A DNA stretch of 64,000 nt from Antrihabitans stalactiti. GTDB taxonomy: Bacteria > Actinomycetota > Actinomycetes > Mycobacteriales > Mycobacteriaceae. The position numbers were made by a program, and so were the translations under genes. Below the pieces are notes generated by a model. The model did not search any database. It saw only the letters and a list, made by a program, of their open reading frames with translations, and was not told the DNA's origin. This document shows positions 41,165 through 49,690 of the stretch, piece after piece. The DNA lies in assembly GCF_012932915.1 (NCBI RefSeq), contig NZ_VCQU01000003.1:434001-498000 (forward strand), in the 5' to 3' direction. Within the stretch, counting starts at the first letter, position 1, and each line of letters opens with the position of its first letter.

Positions 41165-41578
41165 CTATGGCCGGATCAGCGTCACCGCCCGTGCATGTTC
41201 GGCCCGCCGCGCGCGGTCCCAGTCGCCGGTGCAATACACCGAGAGGTCCGTGATCTCGCCGTCGACGACGACTGCCCACATGAGCTCGCGGCATGTCCAA
41301 TCCTCGCCGCCGCTGGACCAGCTTTCGGTCAACTCGAGGACGAAGCCGCTCGGCGTCGGCTCCCACCTCGTGGCCCGCGCGCTGCCGAGATCGGGGTGGG
41401 TGGTGGTGCGGAGGGCGACGACATCGTCATGACCACGAGCTTGAATGCGCCACAAGGGAATAGTGAGGTCGCAGAACGCGTCTGCGGCGAACAATCCGTC
41501 GGCCGCCTCGCCGGTCTCGAGAAACGCGATCACGTCGTGCACGAGTTGTTCGTTCGTCTTCACGGCTGCAGTGGTCAT
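41165..41578 (-). CDS. SnoaL/NTF2-like small protein
   Basis: The 137-residue protein begins MTTAAVKTNEQLVHDVIAFL and follows the NTF2/SnoaL layout: two N-terminal helices, LFAADAFCDLTIPLWRIQ and C-terminal strands with LELTESWSSGGEDWTC and ELMWAVVVDGEITDLSVYC. Its start overlaps the stop of the cupin gene (ATGA at 41575-41578), so the two are translationally coupled. The in-frame region upstream belongs to the cupin gene in another frame. Function not assignable. Confidence 0.7.
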   Translation of the reverse strand: MTTAAVKTNEQLVHDVIAFLETGEAADGLFAADAFCDLTIPLWRIQARGHDDVVALRTTTHPDLGSARATRWEPTPSGFVLELTESWSSGGEDWTCRELMWAVVVDGEITDLSVYCTGDWDRARRAEHARAVTLIRP

Positions 41579-41955
41579 GACGCACTCTCCATCATGCTCA
41601 TGTTCTGCGCGAGAACAGCGTTCGTCTTCGCCAGCTCGTCGGTCGGGCTGAATTCGACGACCTCGGTGCCCGCCGTGACGATCGGGGTGTGGCCGGGACG
41701 ACCGTAGAACGCGTCGCCCGCGTTGTAGACCTCGTCGTGGTCGGCGTATCTGAAGGTCACGCTGCCGGTGAGGACCACGCCCCAATGCGGGCATTGGCAA
41801 CGATCGTCAGGCAGACCGCGGAACAACGGCGCTGGATCGGCGTCGGCGTGAAAATTTGCGAAGCTGACCGTGTACTCGCCCAGTTCGGCTTCGCGGCTCG
41901 TGATCTGGGGCGCGTCCATCGTGACCGGCGCTTCCGACTTGCTTACCCGTGGCAT
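41575..41955 (-). CDS. Cupin-domain protein
   Basis: The 126-residue protein has the cupin pattern: CQCPHWGVVLTGSVTFRYAD as first motif region and GDAFYGRPGHTPIVTAGTEVVEFSP as second. Only one clear His is present in the first motif, together with two Cys, so metal binding may be unusual. It is first in a probable operon with the SnoaL-like and TPR genes. Substrate or ligand is unknown. Confidence 0.75.
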   Translation of the reverse strand: MPRVSKSEAPVTMDAPQITSREAELGEYTVSFANFHADADPAPLFRGLPDDRCQCPHWGVVLTGSVTFRYADHDEVYNAGDAFYGRPGHTPIVTAGTEVVEFSPTDELAKTNAVLAQNMSMMESAS

Positions 41956-42041
41956 TGCTCTCGTCCAATCCGTTCGTGGGGCTCGCGGCGTGCGTGCCCT
42001 TCACAAAGAAGGCGTGAGTTTCGACGGAACAATGTGACGTT

Positions 42042-43277
42042 TCACCCTGTGACGCCGGCACCTCGCGCAGCACGGAGCCAATCGGGGAATTCGCTGAGCA
42101 GGCGACGGTAGAGCTCGGTGTCGTCGATACGGTCGATGTCGTCGACTGCGAAGAAGCCCGCATTGTCGACCACTCTGCCGTCCATCTCGTCGAGTTGGAT
42201 GAGTACGCCGTAGTTGGCATTCCCGAGCCCGATGAACTGCCAGAACGCCGGGAGCGACGACGCCTGTTGGATCAGGCGGGTGATCTCGGCGCGCTTGCTG
42301 AAGCCGCCGTCGGTGAAGAACAGCACCAGCGTCGGGTTTGCATCACCGCGTCGCACAGTCGAGATGATGTGATCCATGATCGGGATTTCGTCGTTCAACC
42401 CGCCGATGCTGCGGTAATCGATACCCTCGTGCACCCCGTTCAGGTGCAGGTACGTGTCCGACCACTGCTCCACCTCGTGGACCGCGATGTCGGGCAGCCG
42501 CGCAAAGCTCTTGGCGTAGAGGTACGGCTCGATCTGGCCGTCGTCGTCGATCTGGGTCGCGACCGGAACCATGCGCTCGACGACTCGATGCACCACGCGC
42601 TGCTTGTACAGGCGATTCATACTGCCGGTCTTGTCGATGACGACGATGACGCGGGCGCGAACGCCCGCCGCTCCGCCTTTGTGCAGAACCTCGGCAACGA
42701 CTCGCTTACGCAGATTCAGCTTCTGCCGCTTCTCGAGCGACAGCTTCGCCTCGTCCGGAACCGTTCTTACAGTCGGGGTTTCGGCGGGCTCGTCGTCGAC
42801 CGAAACGCCATGATCAGTGACGAGGGCTGCGAATCCACCTGCGTAACCCTGGCCGACGGCCCGCACCTTCCAGGCGTCGCCGCGGCGGTAGATCTCGACG
42901 GCGATCACAATGGATTCGCTGCTCAATCCGTCGATTCGATACTCGTACAACAGATTTCCCGCCGCATCGGCGACGCGAGCGGTCGGCGCTGCCGAGCCGC
43001 CGAAAGTAGCTGCCGTGTCGGCGAGGGTGATGACGGTCCGTACCTGATCGATGTCGCCGGGTACCTGGTCGAGTGCCAGCGATAGTGCGCCGTCGTGCAG
43101 GCGCGCACCCGGGGCCGTCGGCTGGTTGAAGAACACGAAGTCGTTGTCGGAGCGGACTTTTCCGTCCGCCTTGACCAGAAGGGCGGAGAGGTCGGCAGCT
43201 GCGGTCAACGCGACGGTCACGATGATGTCGTTGGTGGCGAGGGCACCGTTCTGGCCCTTGGTGAGCGAGCTAGGCAC
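42042..43277 (-). CDS. TerD-vWA fusion protein
   Basis: The 411-residue protein, read from a GTG that overlaps the stop of the HAD gene by eight bases, has a TerD-like domain (1-165), a short linker and a von Willebrand factor A domain (about 205-411). The vWA metal site reads VIVVIDKTGSMN (DxTxS form of MIDAS), with a later TLVLFFTDGG strand. This architecture is well known in Ter loci, where the vWA part is thought to mediate metal-dependent protein assembly. The TerD part lacks the acidic calcium loop of classical TerD. It is last in the six-gene operon. Confidence 0.9.
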   Translation of the reverse strand: MPSSLTKGQNGALATNDIIVTVALTAAADLSALLVKADGKVRSDNDFVFFNQPTAPGARLHDGALSLALDQVPGDIDQVRTVITLADTAATFGGSAAPTARVADAAGNLLYEYRIDGLSSESIVIAVEIYRRGDAWKVRAVGQGYAGGFAALVTDHGVSVDDEPAETPTVRTVPDEAKLSLEKRQKLNLRKRVVAEVLHKGGAAGVRARVIVVIDKTGSMNRLYKQRVVHRVVERMVPVATQIDDDGQIEPYLYAKSFARLPDIAVHEVEQWSDTYLHLNGVHEGIDYRSIGGLNDEIPIMDHIISTVRRGDANPTLVLFFTDGGFSKRAEITRLIQQASSLPAFWQFIGLGNANYGVLIQLDEMDGRVVDNAGFFAVDDIDRIDDTELYRRLLSEFPDWLRAARGAGVTG

Positions 43278-44082
43278 GGTCGGCGAACCACCGGACGATC
43301 TCTTCGCCCGCATCGACGCCGCTGCGATCGGTCAGGGCGACGGTCGGGTATTGCCAGTTCAGTGCCTCGAGTTCGCCGTGCCGTGGGCGGATACCGGCAT
43401 CCGCGGCCATCAACATCTCGGCGTCCAATGCTCCGTCGCCCGCTGCCACGACTGTCGCGCTGGCGTCGAGCCGTCCTTCGGCGATCAATCGCTTTCGAAC
43501 CTCGGCGACGGCACGGCTCTTGCACACCGTCGACGGCATCGAGTAGATCTTGCGACCTTGCTGCGAGGCGGCCCAGCCGTGGTCGGCGCACCAGGTTCCC
43601 CACTCGGTGAGGAAGCTCGGTGGCAATCGGTCGAGTTGGACGACGAGGTAGCAGAACAGGTCGTCGGCGATGCGGAACTTGTCGACCCACTCGTCGCTGA
43701 TGCGCGACTGCAGTTCGGCGGCGACCTCGGCGAGCGAGGCACCGGCTGCACGGGTGGCATCGATAACGGCACCGAGCCACTCGGGATCCGGCGTCCCATC
43801 GACGAGGATATTGCCGCCGTTGCTCGTGATCGCGTAGCGCCACGGCTCACCGGGAAGATGAATTCGCTTGAACTGAGCGATGGTTCGGGTGGTCGTCGGA
43901 ATGAGCGGGGTCTGTGCGGACACCTCTGCGAGCAGATCCGCCGCTGCGACGGTCATGAAGGAGACCGGCTTGTGCTTGGCGAGTTCGACGCAACGCAGGT
44001 CGGCCGTAGAGGGTGCGGCCTTCAGGGCTGCCTTCGAATAGATCATGGTGCGATCGAGGTCGGTCGCGATCAGCGTCTTCAT
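43270..44082 (-). CDS. HAD-superfamily phosphatase of the Ter biosynthetic module
   Basis: The 270-residue protein begins MKTLIATDLDRTMIYS, the HAD motif I (DLDRT with nucleophile Asp), followed by a cap domain and motif IV-like VVAAGDGALDAEMLMAAD. It resembles Cof-type or sucrose-phosphatase-like HADs. Its start overlaps the PRTase stop (ATGA at 44079-44082). In Ter loci such a HAD is found with PRTases and a CitE-like lyase and is proposed to dephosphorylate an intermediate; substrate unknown. Confidence 0.88.
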   Translation of the reverse strand: MKTLIATDLDRTMIYSKAALKAAPSTADLRCVELAKHKPVSFMTVAAADLLAEVSAQTPLIPTTTRTIAQFKRIHLPGEPWRYAITSNGGNILVDGTPDPEWLGAVIDATRAAGASLAEVAAELQSRISDEWVDKFRIADDLFCYLVVQLDRLPPSFLTEWGTWCADHGWAASQQGRKIYSMPSTVCKSRAVAEVRKRLIAEGRLDASATVVAAGDGALDAEMLMAADAGIRPRHGELEALNWQYPTVALTDRSGVDAGEEIVRWFADRA

Positions 44083-45191
44083 TCGAGAATGTCCTTCACG
44101 AGGCCCATGCACGAGTAGGCGAGGTCCGGGACCTCGTCGACAGGAACACCGCGCGCCTGCGCCAGCATTCGAATGTGTGCGTGTTCTGGCGCGTCGGCGT
44201 CTCGGACGAGAACGCGCCACGGTACGCGACGCAACAGCACTCGCGTGGTTTCGCCGACGCCGGGCTTGACGAAGTTGACGGTCGAGATGCCGTACTCCGC
44301 GCGGACCTTCTCGACCGAGCGCCAACCGGCCCAGGTCGGCGTGCGGTCTGTGGCGAGGAGGGTGGCGAGTTCGGTCGGAACCTGTTTGCGCACAGCAGGA
44401 AATGCGGCGGTGACGGTGTCGAGCAAGTAGTTCGAGACGTCGTCACCGGCGAGTTCGCGATAGAACTTTGCGCCATGGAACTCGCCCGGACCGATCACGG
44501 TGTCGTTGAGCACCGTGCGTGAAACCAGCCCGGACACAGTGGAATTGAGGCATGCAGACGCGATGAGGAAGTCGTCGCGGGTTCCGTAGGTGGTCACGCA
44601 ATAGCCCGGATCGGCCAGCACGGCGAGGTCGTCGTTGAACGACGCACCGCCGGCGGCTCGGTATTCTTCCAGCGCCGCTGTGAGTTCCTTGGCGATGGCG
44701 CCCTTGCCGGTCCAGCCGTCGACGAACACAATGGTCGACGGATCATGATGGCGAGCAAGGTAATCCAACGCGGCGGCGTCGATTCCGCGGTCGCGGACGA
44801 TGGACACGGCGTAGTGGGGGAGGGTCAAGCCGCGTTCGGCCTGTGCCCAGCGCCGCATGAGCACCCCGATGGGAGTGCCCGCGCGAGCCAAGGAGACGAG
44901 GACGACGTCGTGGCCGCGCTCGCGCAGAACCAGTTCGGTCACCACCCCGACCGCCAGCGCCAGTCGCTCGGCGCTGGTCTGCAACACCGTGTCGAACAGC
45001 TCACGATATGCCGCATCGGGCTGGAACTCGATCGGCAGTGACTCCGCGTAATGCGCCTCGCCGGACTGAATCCGCTTCTCGCGGTAAGTGATATCGGCTT
45101 CGAGCTGATAGTCCGAGAGGTCCTTGAGCAACCACGTCACTTCATCGGGTGCATACGAGCCGAACTGTGGACCGTTGAGCGGCTGCGTCAT
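44079..45191 (-). CDS. Phosphoribosyltransferase-like protein (PF11202/StiP type)
   Basis: The 370-residue protein begins MTQPLNGPQFGSYAPDEVTW and continues with DLSDYQLEADITYREKRIQS and HYAESLPIEFQP, the signature of the family once named cysteine protease StiP and now considered a PRTase-related enzyme. VVLVSLARAGTPIGVLMRR and STIVFVDGWTGKGAIAKEL have the two-loop layout of a phosphoribosyl site. It is coupled by four-base overlaps to genes on both sides. It probably acts with the TRSP-type PRTase to make a nucleoside-like metabolite; that role is a proposal from genomics. Confidence 0.85.
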   Translation of the reverse strand: MTQPLNGPQFGSYAPDEVTWLLKDLSDYQLEADITYREKRIQSGEAHYAESLPIEFQPDAAYRELFDTVLQTSAERLALAVGVVTELVLRERGHDVVLVSLARAGTPIGVLMRRWAQAERGLTLPHYAVSIVRDRGIDAAALDYLARHHDPSTIVFVDGWTGKGAIAKELTAALEEYRAAGGASFNDDLAVLADPGYCVTTYGTRDDFLIASACLNSTVSGLVSRTVLNDTVIGPGEFHGAKFYRELAGDDVSNYLLDTVTAAFPAVRKQVPTELATLLATDRTPTWAGWRSVEKVRAEYGISTVNFVKPGVGETTRVLLRRVPWRVLVRDADAPEHAHIRMLAQARGVPVDEVPDLAYSCMGLVKDILE

Positions 45192-46459
45192 TGGGCAATC
45201 CTTCGCGAATCATGCAACGCCACGACATCGGCGCCGGTAACCACGGCGACCACGACATCGCCGCCTGAGGCGGTGAGCACATCGACCAGCCCGCCGTCGG
45301 CGGTCAGCGCCGGGGTGTCGGCTGGCTCGTCGATCACCACGACGATCAGCGGATCGACTTCCGACGTGTGCGCGTTGTACAGGAACCTTGGTGCATCCGG
45401 ATCGAGTTCCGGTGCGGTGAAACGGAATCCGCGCCGCAGCGGATAGCCCGGCACGTCACGAACGTAGGCCGGCGAGCGCGTCGTCGTCTGAAATGTGACT
45501 TCGTGCCCGGATTTCGAGAGAGCGTCCGCCAGTCGTAGCGGGAGGTACATCAACTCTTCGTGACCGACGACCACAAGCGGACGGGCCGGCAAGTATTTCG
45601 CGAGTTCTACTGCGGCGGAATCGATTGCGCGGTCGAACGCGTCGCTGTCTGATCGCAGGAAGCCGTGGCGTCCGCCGTCGGGAACTGTCGAGGGCCAACT
45701 CAATTCGACCCGCGAAATCGTTCCTCGGACCTCGGCGCGCGGGTTCAGCACCGGATCGGGCAGCGCGGCGACGGCGTCGGTCAGGCCATCCGGCAAGACT
45801 GCGTGACCGGTTGCCAGGCTGACGAATTCGATGACGGTGCCGAGCTCGTCCGCGGCAGCGGCGGTGGCCTCGCGGTGGCGCTCTGTCCGCATATCGACCA
45901 ACGATGCGACAACGTAGCGACTACGCCGGTCGTGTGCGTGCAACGACCGTATCGCATCGATTGCCGTTGCGCCGGTCGATATTTCGTCGTCGACCAGCAC
46001 AAGCGGGTGATCGTTTGCGAACAGGTCCGGCGACGTCGGCATCAGCAGATGGCTCGTCGCGTGCGAGTGCCCTTCCTCGAACGCAGCATGCACCGATGCG
46101 TCGGCAACCGCGCGTCGCGTCGAATGCAGATAGCACTGCGCGCCGATGCGAGCAGCGACACAATGGCCGAGTCCTGTTGCCGTTTCCGCGAATCCGAGGA
46201 CGACGACATCACCCACATCCGGTCCGAGTGCGTCGACGACGAGGTCGCCCAATGCATTGCCTGCGCCGATCACCGCATCGGGCGGGGTCGGAATGTGTTT
46301 CCCGAGCACCGTCGAGACGAGCAGGTGCGCGCGTTTCGGGTTGCGTCGCAGCCCGGGAAGGACCAACTCTGGGACCGTGGCGCTGATCGATGATCCGGAG
46401 TCGACCAGTTCGAAGCCGAGTTCGCTGGTCGCCCAGGGTGTTGTGGCCGAACGCGTCAC
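45188..46459 (-). CDS. Phosphoribosyltransferase with C-terminal TRSP domain
   Basis: The 423-residue protein starts at a GTG that overlaps the lyase stop (GTGA). The N-terminal half is a type I PRTase: DVVVLGFAETATGLGH and the PRPP loop LVLVDDEISTGATAIDAI. The C-terminal part has GHEELMYLPLRLADAL and TTRSPAYVRDVPGYPLRRGF, which contains the TRSP motif that names this Ter-associated domain. The open frame continues upstream past 46459 but overlaps the lyase gene in another frame. With the StiP-like protein it forms the core of the Ter biosynthetic module. Confidence 0.88.
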   Translation of the reverse strand: MTRSATTPWATSELGFELVDSGSSISATVPELVLPGLRRNPKRAHLLVSTVLGKHIPTPPDAVIGAGNALGDLVVDALGPDVGDVVVLGFAETATGLGHCVAARIGAQCYLHSTRRAVADASVHAAFEEGHSHATSHLLMPTSPDLFANDHPLVLVDDEISTGATAIDAIRSLHAHDRRSRYVVASLVDMRTERHREATAAAADELGTVIEFVSLATGHAVLPDGLTDAVAALPDPVLNPRAEVRGTISRVELSWPSTVPDGGRHGFLRSDSDAFDRAIDSAAVELAKYLPARPLVVVGHEELMYLPLRLADALSKSGHEVTFQTTTRSPAYVRDVPGYPLRRGFRFTAPELDPDAPRFLYNAHTSEVDPLIVVVIDEPADTPALTADGGLVDVLTASGGDVVVAVVTGADVVALHDSRRIAQ

Positions 46460-47613
46460 CGGTCGACCAGTGCAGTCAGCAGATCGACGAACGTCACACC
46501 CTTGTTGGTCACGCCGAAAACCCTGGCGCGCAACAGTGTTTGTTCGGCCCAGCTGCGGTGCGGCTTCGTTTCGTTCATCTTGTTGCGATAGCCCGACGCT
46601 TGAGCTCCGCCGGAAGCGGCGCCGACGATGTCCTGCGCGTCGTGAAACTCCTCGTGCGTGACTGCAGACAACGCGTTCACAGCTGCGACGTGCGACGGAT
46701 GGATGACCGTCTTGCCCTGGATACCGTTGGCGCGGTCCAGCGCGATCTCGCGAAGCAAACCGTCGAGGTCGCGGCTCACCAAGTGCTGCCGGAAGCGGAC
46801 GGCATCGTGCTCGACGAACGGCGTCGCACGCAGCATGGGCCGGAACATGCGCTCGTGGTCGGCGAAGTACTCCCAGACCGGTCCGGTGATGACGAAGCCA
46901 GTGCCGTCGGACCGGCCGAGGTAGTTGACGATGCCGGCGATCACGTCCGCCACGACGCGCACGTCGTAGATCGTGAGGTCGCGGTCGCGGCGGATACCGA
47001 AGGTTCCGCACATGTCGGTCGCGCCGATACGGACCGCCAACACGCGGTCGCGGTGCTCGGCGAGCAGTAGCGCGATCTCACGAAGTTCGTGATCCCGCGT
47101 CTCGCGGTGCACGAGTTCCGGTGACTCGAGGACCGGCATCGCGTACAGATGCTTACCCAGCAATTCGGAAGCTGACGCGATCTCCTGAAGGAACTTGCCG
47201 CCTGTTTCGCTGTTGAACTTGGGGATGACGAACCCGGTCAGCGCGCCGACGCCCGTCGTCAGGCGCTCGGCGATCGATCGAATTGCGTCGGCGGTCCGCA
47301 CGCGGACGAACAGCAGAACCTCGGCAGCGTCGGTCCCTGCGAGCGTGTCCAGCGATGCGATCGCATTCGTCATCGCGTCGTCGACCTGATGATCGGCGAC
47401 GGCGTCCTCGAGGTCGATCACCATCGAGCACACGCCTTCGGCCGCGCGTTTGCGCACCGCGTCGACAAGGTCCGGCCGGGTCGCCGGAACATAGAGCGTC
47501 GCGCCGAGTGCGACCGCTAGCAGCCGACGATCGGTACGGTCGTCGAATTGTTCAGGCACGTGCAGAAACAGTTCCTGCTTGCGCGCTGCTTCGAGTTGTC
47601 GAAAATGTTTCAA
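46456..47613 (-). CDS. HpcH/CitE-type C-C bond lyase of the Ter module
   Basis: The 385-residue protein reads LKHFRQLEAARKQELFLHVP at its start and then GATLYVPATRP, SMVIDLEDAV (metal-binding Glu/Asp of the citrate lyase beta family), PVLESPELVHRETRD and a late GIQGKTVIHPSHVAAVN. The family is the Ter-linked aldolase/lyase, using Mg2+ and probably a CoA- or phosphate-free keto substrate. I use the TTG at 47613 as start since homology begins there and no ATG or GTG is near. It follows the coiled-coil gene by 44 bases. Confidence 0.87.
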   Translation of the reverse strand: MKHFRQLEAARKQELFLHVPEQFDDRTDRRLLAVALGATLYVPATRPDLVDAVRKRAAEGVCSMVIDLEDAVADHQVDDAMTNAIASLDTLAGTDAAEVLLFVRVRTADAIRSIAERLTTGVGALTGFVIPKFNSETGGKFLQEIASASELLGKHLYAMPVLESPELVHRETRDHELREIALLLAEHRDRVLAVRIGATDMCGTFGIRRDRDLTIYDVRVVADVIAGIVNYLGRSDGTGFVITGPVWEYFADHERMFRPMLRATPFVEHDAVRFRQHLVSRDLDGLLREIALDRANGIQGKTVIHPSHVAAVNALSAVTHEEFHDAQDIVGAASGGAQASGYRNKMNETKPHRSWAEQTLLRARVFGVTNKGVTFVDLLTALVDR

Positions 47614-47657
47614 GCTGCGCTCTTTCCTACGGCCGCGTGTGCGGTGCTCCGCGCGTT

Positions 47658-48857
47658 CTACTGTGACCCGGTTTGCTTCTTCATCCGTTGGACCACACCC
47701 GAAATGAATGTCTTGACGGCATCGAGGCCGGTAACGTACGCCCAATAATCGGGGTGCCTACCGTTAAGCCCACCGGCGATGCGGTCTATTCGATCGAGCT
47801 GTGCGTCGAGTACTGACCCCCATTCCGACGTCAACCCTCGACTTACTGCAAGCATCTGCGCGTCACGCAGCCGGAAGCGGACCTCGTTCTCTTTCGCTTT
47901 CGGGTTGTCGCGGACCTCCCGGAGCAACACAAGTCTATCCGTGACTGCGTCGACGTGCTGTTCGGCGCTGCTCAGATGCGCACGAACCGACGCCGTGAGT
48001 TCGAGGGCAAGATCCGGATTTCCTGAGGTCAGAGCAGTGGTCGCCTGCTCGAGCTTGGCTTCGGCCGCCGCGATCTCCCGACGGCTGGCAGCCTCGTTCC
48101 CTGACACGTCCGACGAACTCGCCGCGTTGAACTCCCGCAGCAACGCCGAGTACGCGGGGGCGAGTCCCTCGGCGCGAGTTCGGGCAGCAGCCATTCGGGT
48201 CTGCACCGAACTCAGTGCCTTCTTCGCGTCCTGCGCCCGCGTGGGCGCCGCCGAAATTGCGTCGTCGAGGGCGGTGACCGCCGACCGAACTCGAGCAGCA
48301 GCCTCCCGTTTGGCATTGGCGCTGCCTGCTGTTTCGAGAGCGACGACGGCATCGACGAGCGCGCTCCTCTTCGACTGCACCGACGGGTACTCGAGGTAAG
48401 CCGAAGCTTCCCCAGCGAGACGCGCCATCACTGTGTCGGCGGCGGTGTGAGCTTGCGCGACCACTGCGGGGACTGCAGCCAGAGTCGATGAAGCGTTGTC
48501 GAGCTGGGGGCGATGAGCGTCGTAGAACTGGTCGACCGCATGTGCGGCGTCGGCCAGTTGCCGAATCGTCAGATCGAGTTCACCGGGCGGCCGTCGCGTC
48601 GGGGTCGGCGTTTGAGCTTGCTCGGTCACGGCTAGATACGCCGCGGACGCCCGATAGCAGAGCTGCGCAACGGGGTCCCAGAGTTGACGCATCCTGCGCT
48701 CGGGAAACAGCTGATCGGACGCCTGCACCGCGGACTCGACCGCCGATTGCCGTTTGTCCATGTCGAGGAAGGCCGCCGTCAGCGCATCCAGTGCGCTGCG
48801 GTCCGGCGCTAGGTTGCGGGACCGTCGAAACAGTCGGCCCGGCCATTTGCTCGTCAC
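47658..48857 (-). CDS. Long coiled-coil protein heading the Ter biosynthetic operon
   Basis: The 399-residue protein, starting at a GTG, is almost wholly helical and alanine-rich with several long heptad-like stretches (for example ASRREIAAAEAKLEQATTAL near residue 255). The basic N-terminus (KWPGRLFRRSRN) could touch membrane or nucleic acid. The C-terminus ends with DYWAYVTGLDAVKTFISGVV. It has no catalytic motif that I can recognise. It is the first gene of the six-gene operon and is divergent from the classical terD. Function unknown; a structural role is a guess. Confidence 0.75.
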   Translation of the reverse strand: MTSKWPGRLFRRSRNLAPDRSALDALTAAFLDMDKRQSAVESAVQASDQLFPERRMRQLWDPVAQLCYRASAAYLAVTEQAQTPTPTRRPPGELDLTIRQLADAAHAVDQFYDAHRPQLDNASSTLAAVPAVVAQAHTAADTVMARLAGEASAYLEYPSVQSKRSALVDAVVALETAGSANAKREAAARVRSAVTALDDAISAAPTRAQDAKKALSSVQTRMAAARTRAEGLAPAYSALLREFNAASSSDVSGNEAASRREIAAAEAKLEQATTALTSGNPDLALELTASVRAHLSSAEQHVDAVTDRLVLLREVRDNPKAKENEVRFRLRDAQMLAVSRGLTSEWGSVLDAQLDRIDRIAGGLNGRHPDYWAYVTGLDAVKTFISGVVQRMKKQTGSQ

Positions 48858-49013
48858 CGCAAAATCGTACTTGCACGTCCGTCGTGCAGCCGTTCTGAAC
48901 TTGTTTCGACCACTCCGGCGAAACCGGCATTAGAGTCGGTGGTGTCGACAGGGGTACGGAGTACGCCGGTCGTCCAGGCTTCATAACAACCATCTCCAAC
49001 GAAAGGGCCCCAA

Positions 49014-49589
49014 ATGGGTGTCAGCTTGAGCAAGGGCGGCAACGTTTCACTGACGAAGGCAGCGCCGAACCTCACCGCGGTCGCAGTCGGACTCGGATGG
49101 GACATCCGTTCGACGACCGGGACCGACTTCGACCTCGACGCGAGCGCCATCGCAACCGGCGAGGACAAGAAGGTGCTCTCCGACCAGCACTTCGTGTTCT
49201 TCAACAACCTCAAGTCACCCGACGGCGCGATCGAGCACACGGGCGACAACACCACCGGTGAAGGTGAAGGCGACGACGAGGTCATCAACGTCGACCTCGC
49301 TGCAGCACCGCCGACCATCACCAGCATCTTCTTCCCCGTCTCGATCTACGACGCCGACACCCGCGCGCAGTCGTTCGGTCAGGTCCGCAACGCGTACATC
49401 CGCGTCGTCGATCGTGCGAACGGAAGCGAGCTCGCTCGCTACGACCTGAGCGAGGACGCGTCGACCGAAACCGCCATGGTGTTCGGTGAGCTCTACCGCA
49501 ACGGCGCCGAGTGGAAGTTCCGCGCAATCGGTCAGGGCTATGCCTCCGGTCTCGCCGGAATCGCACGCGACTACGGTGTGAACGTCTAG
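49014..49589 (+). CDS. terD: TerD-family calcium-binding stress protein
   Basis: The 191-residue single-domain protein has all TerD features: [15 protein letters not shown] start, [18 protein letters not shown] and the acidic calcium loop [16 protein letters not shown], then [10 protein letters not shown] and the C-terminal [15 protein letters not shown]. It corresponds to TerD/TerE of tellurite-resistance operons, cytosolic and calcium-binding. A GAAAGG ribosome site precedes the ATG. It leads a two-gene operon with the DUF475 membrane protein and is divergent from the coiled-coil gene, with 156 bases between the starts. Confidence 0.95.
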   Translation: MGVSLSKGGNVSLTKAAPNLTAVAVGLGWDIRSTTGTDFDLDASAIATGEDKKVLSDQHFVFFNNLKSPDGAIEHTGDNTTGEGEGDDEVINVDLAAAPPTITSIFFPVSIYDADTRAQSFGQVRNAYIRVVDRANGSELARYDLSEDASTETAMVFGELYRNGAEWKFRAIGQGYASGLAGIARDYGVNV

Positions 49590-49690
49590 TTTGTCTGTTT
49601 CGATACGTAGGTCCTGACATTGTTGCGGGACCTACGTATCGTCACGTCATGTCGAACACCACGTTCTGCCCATAGAAAGGCCACGATTCC

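Noticed and set aside
48872-48888. TGCACG-N5-CGTGCA inverted repeat in the terD divergent promoter
   Set aside because: Only six bases per arm in GC-rich sequence; too weak to call an operator.
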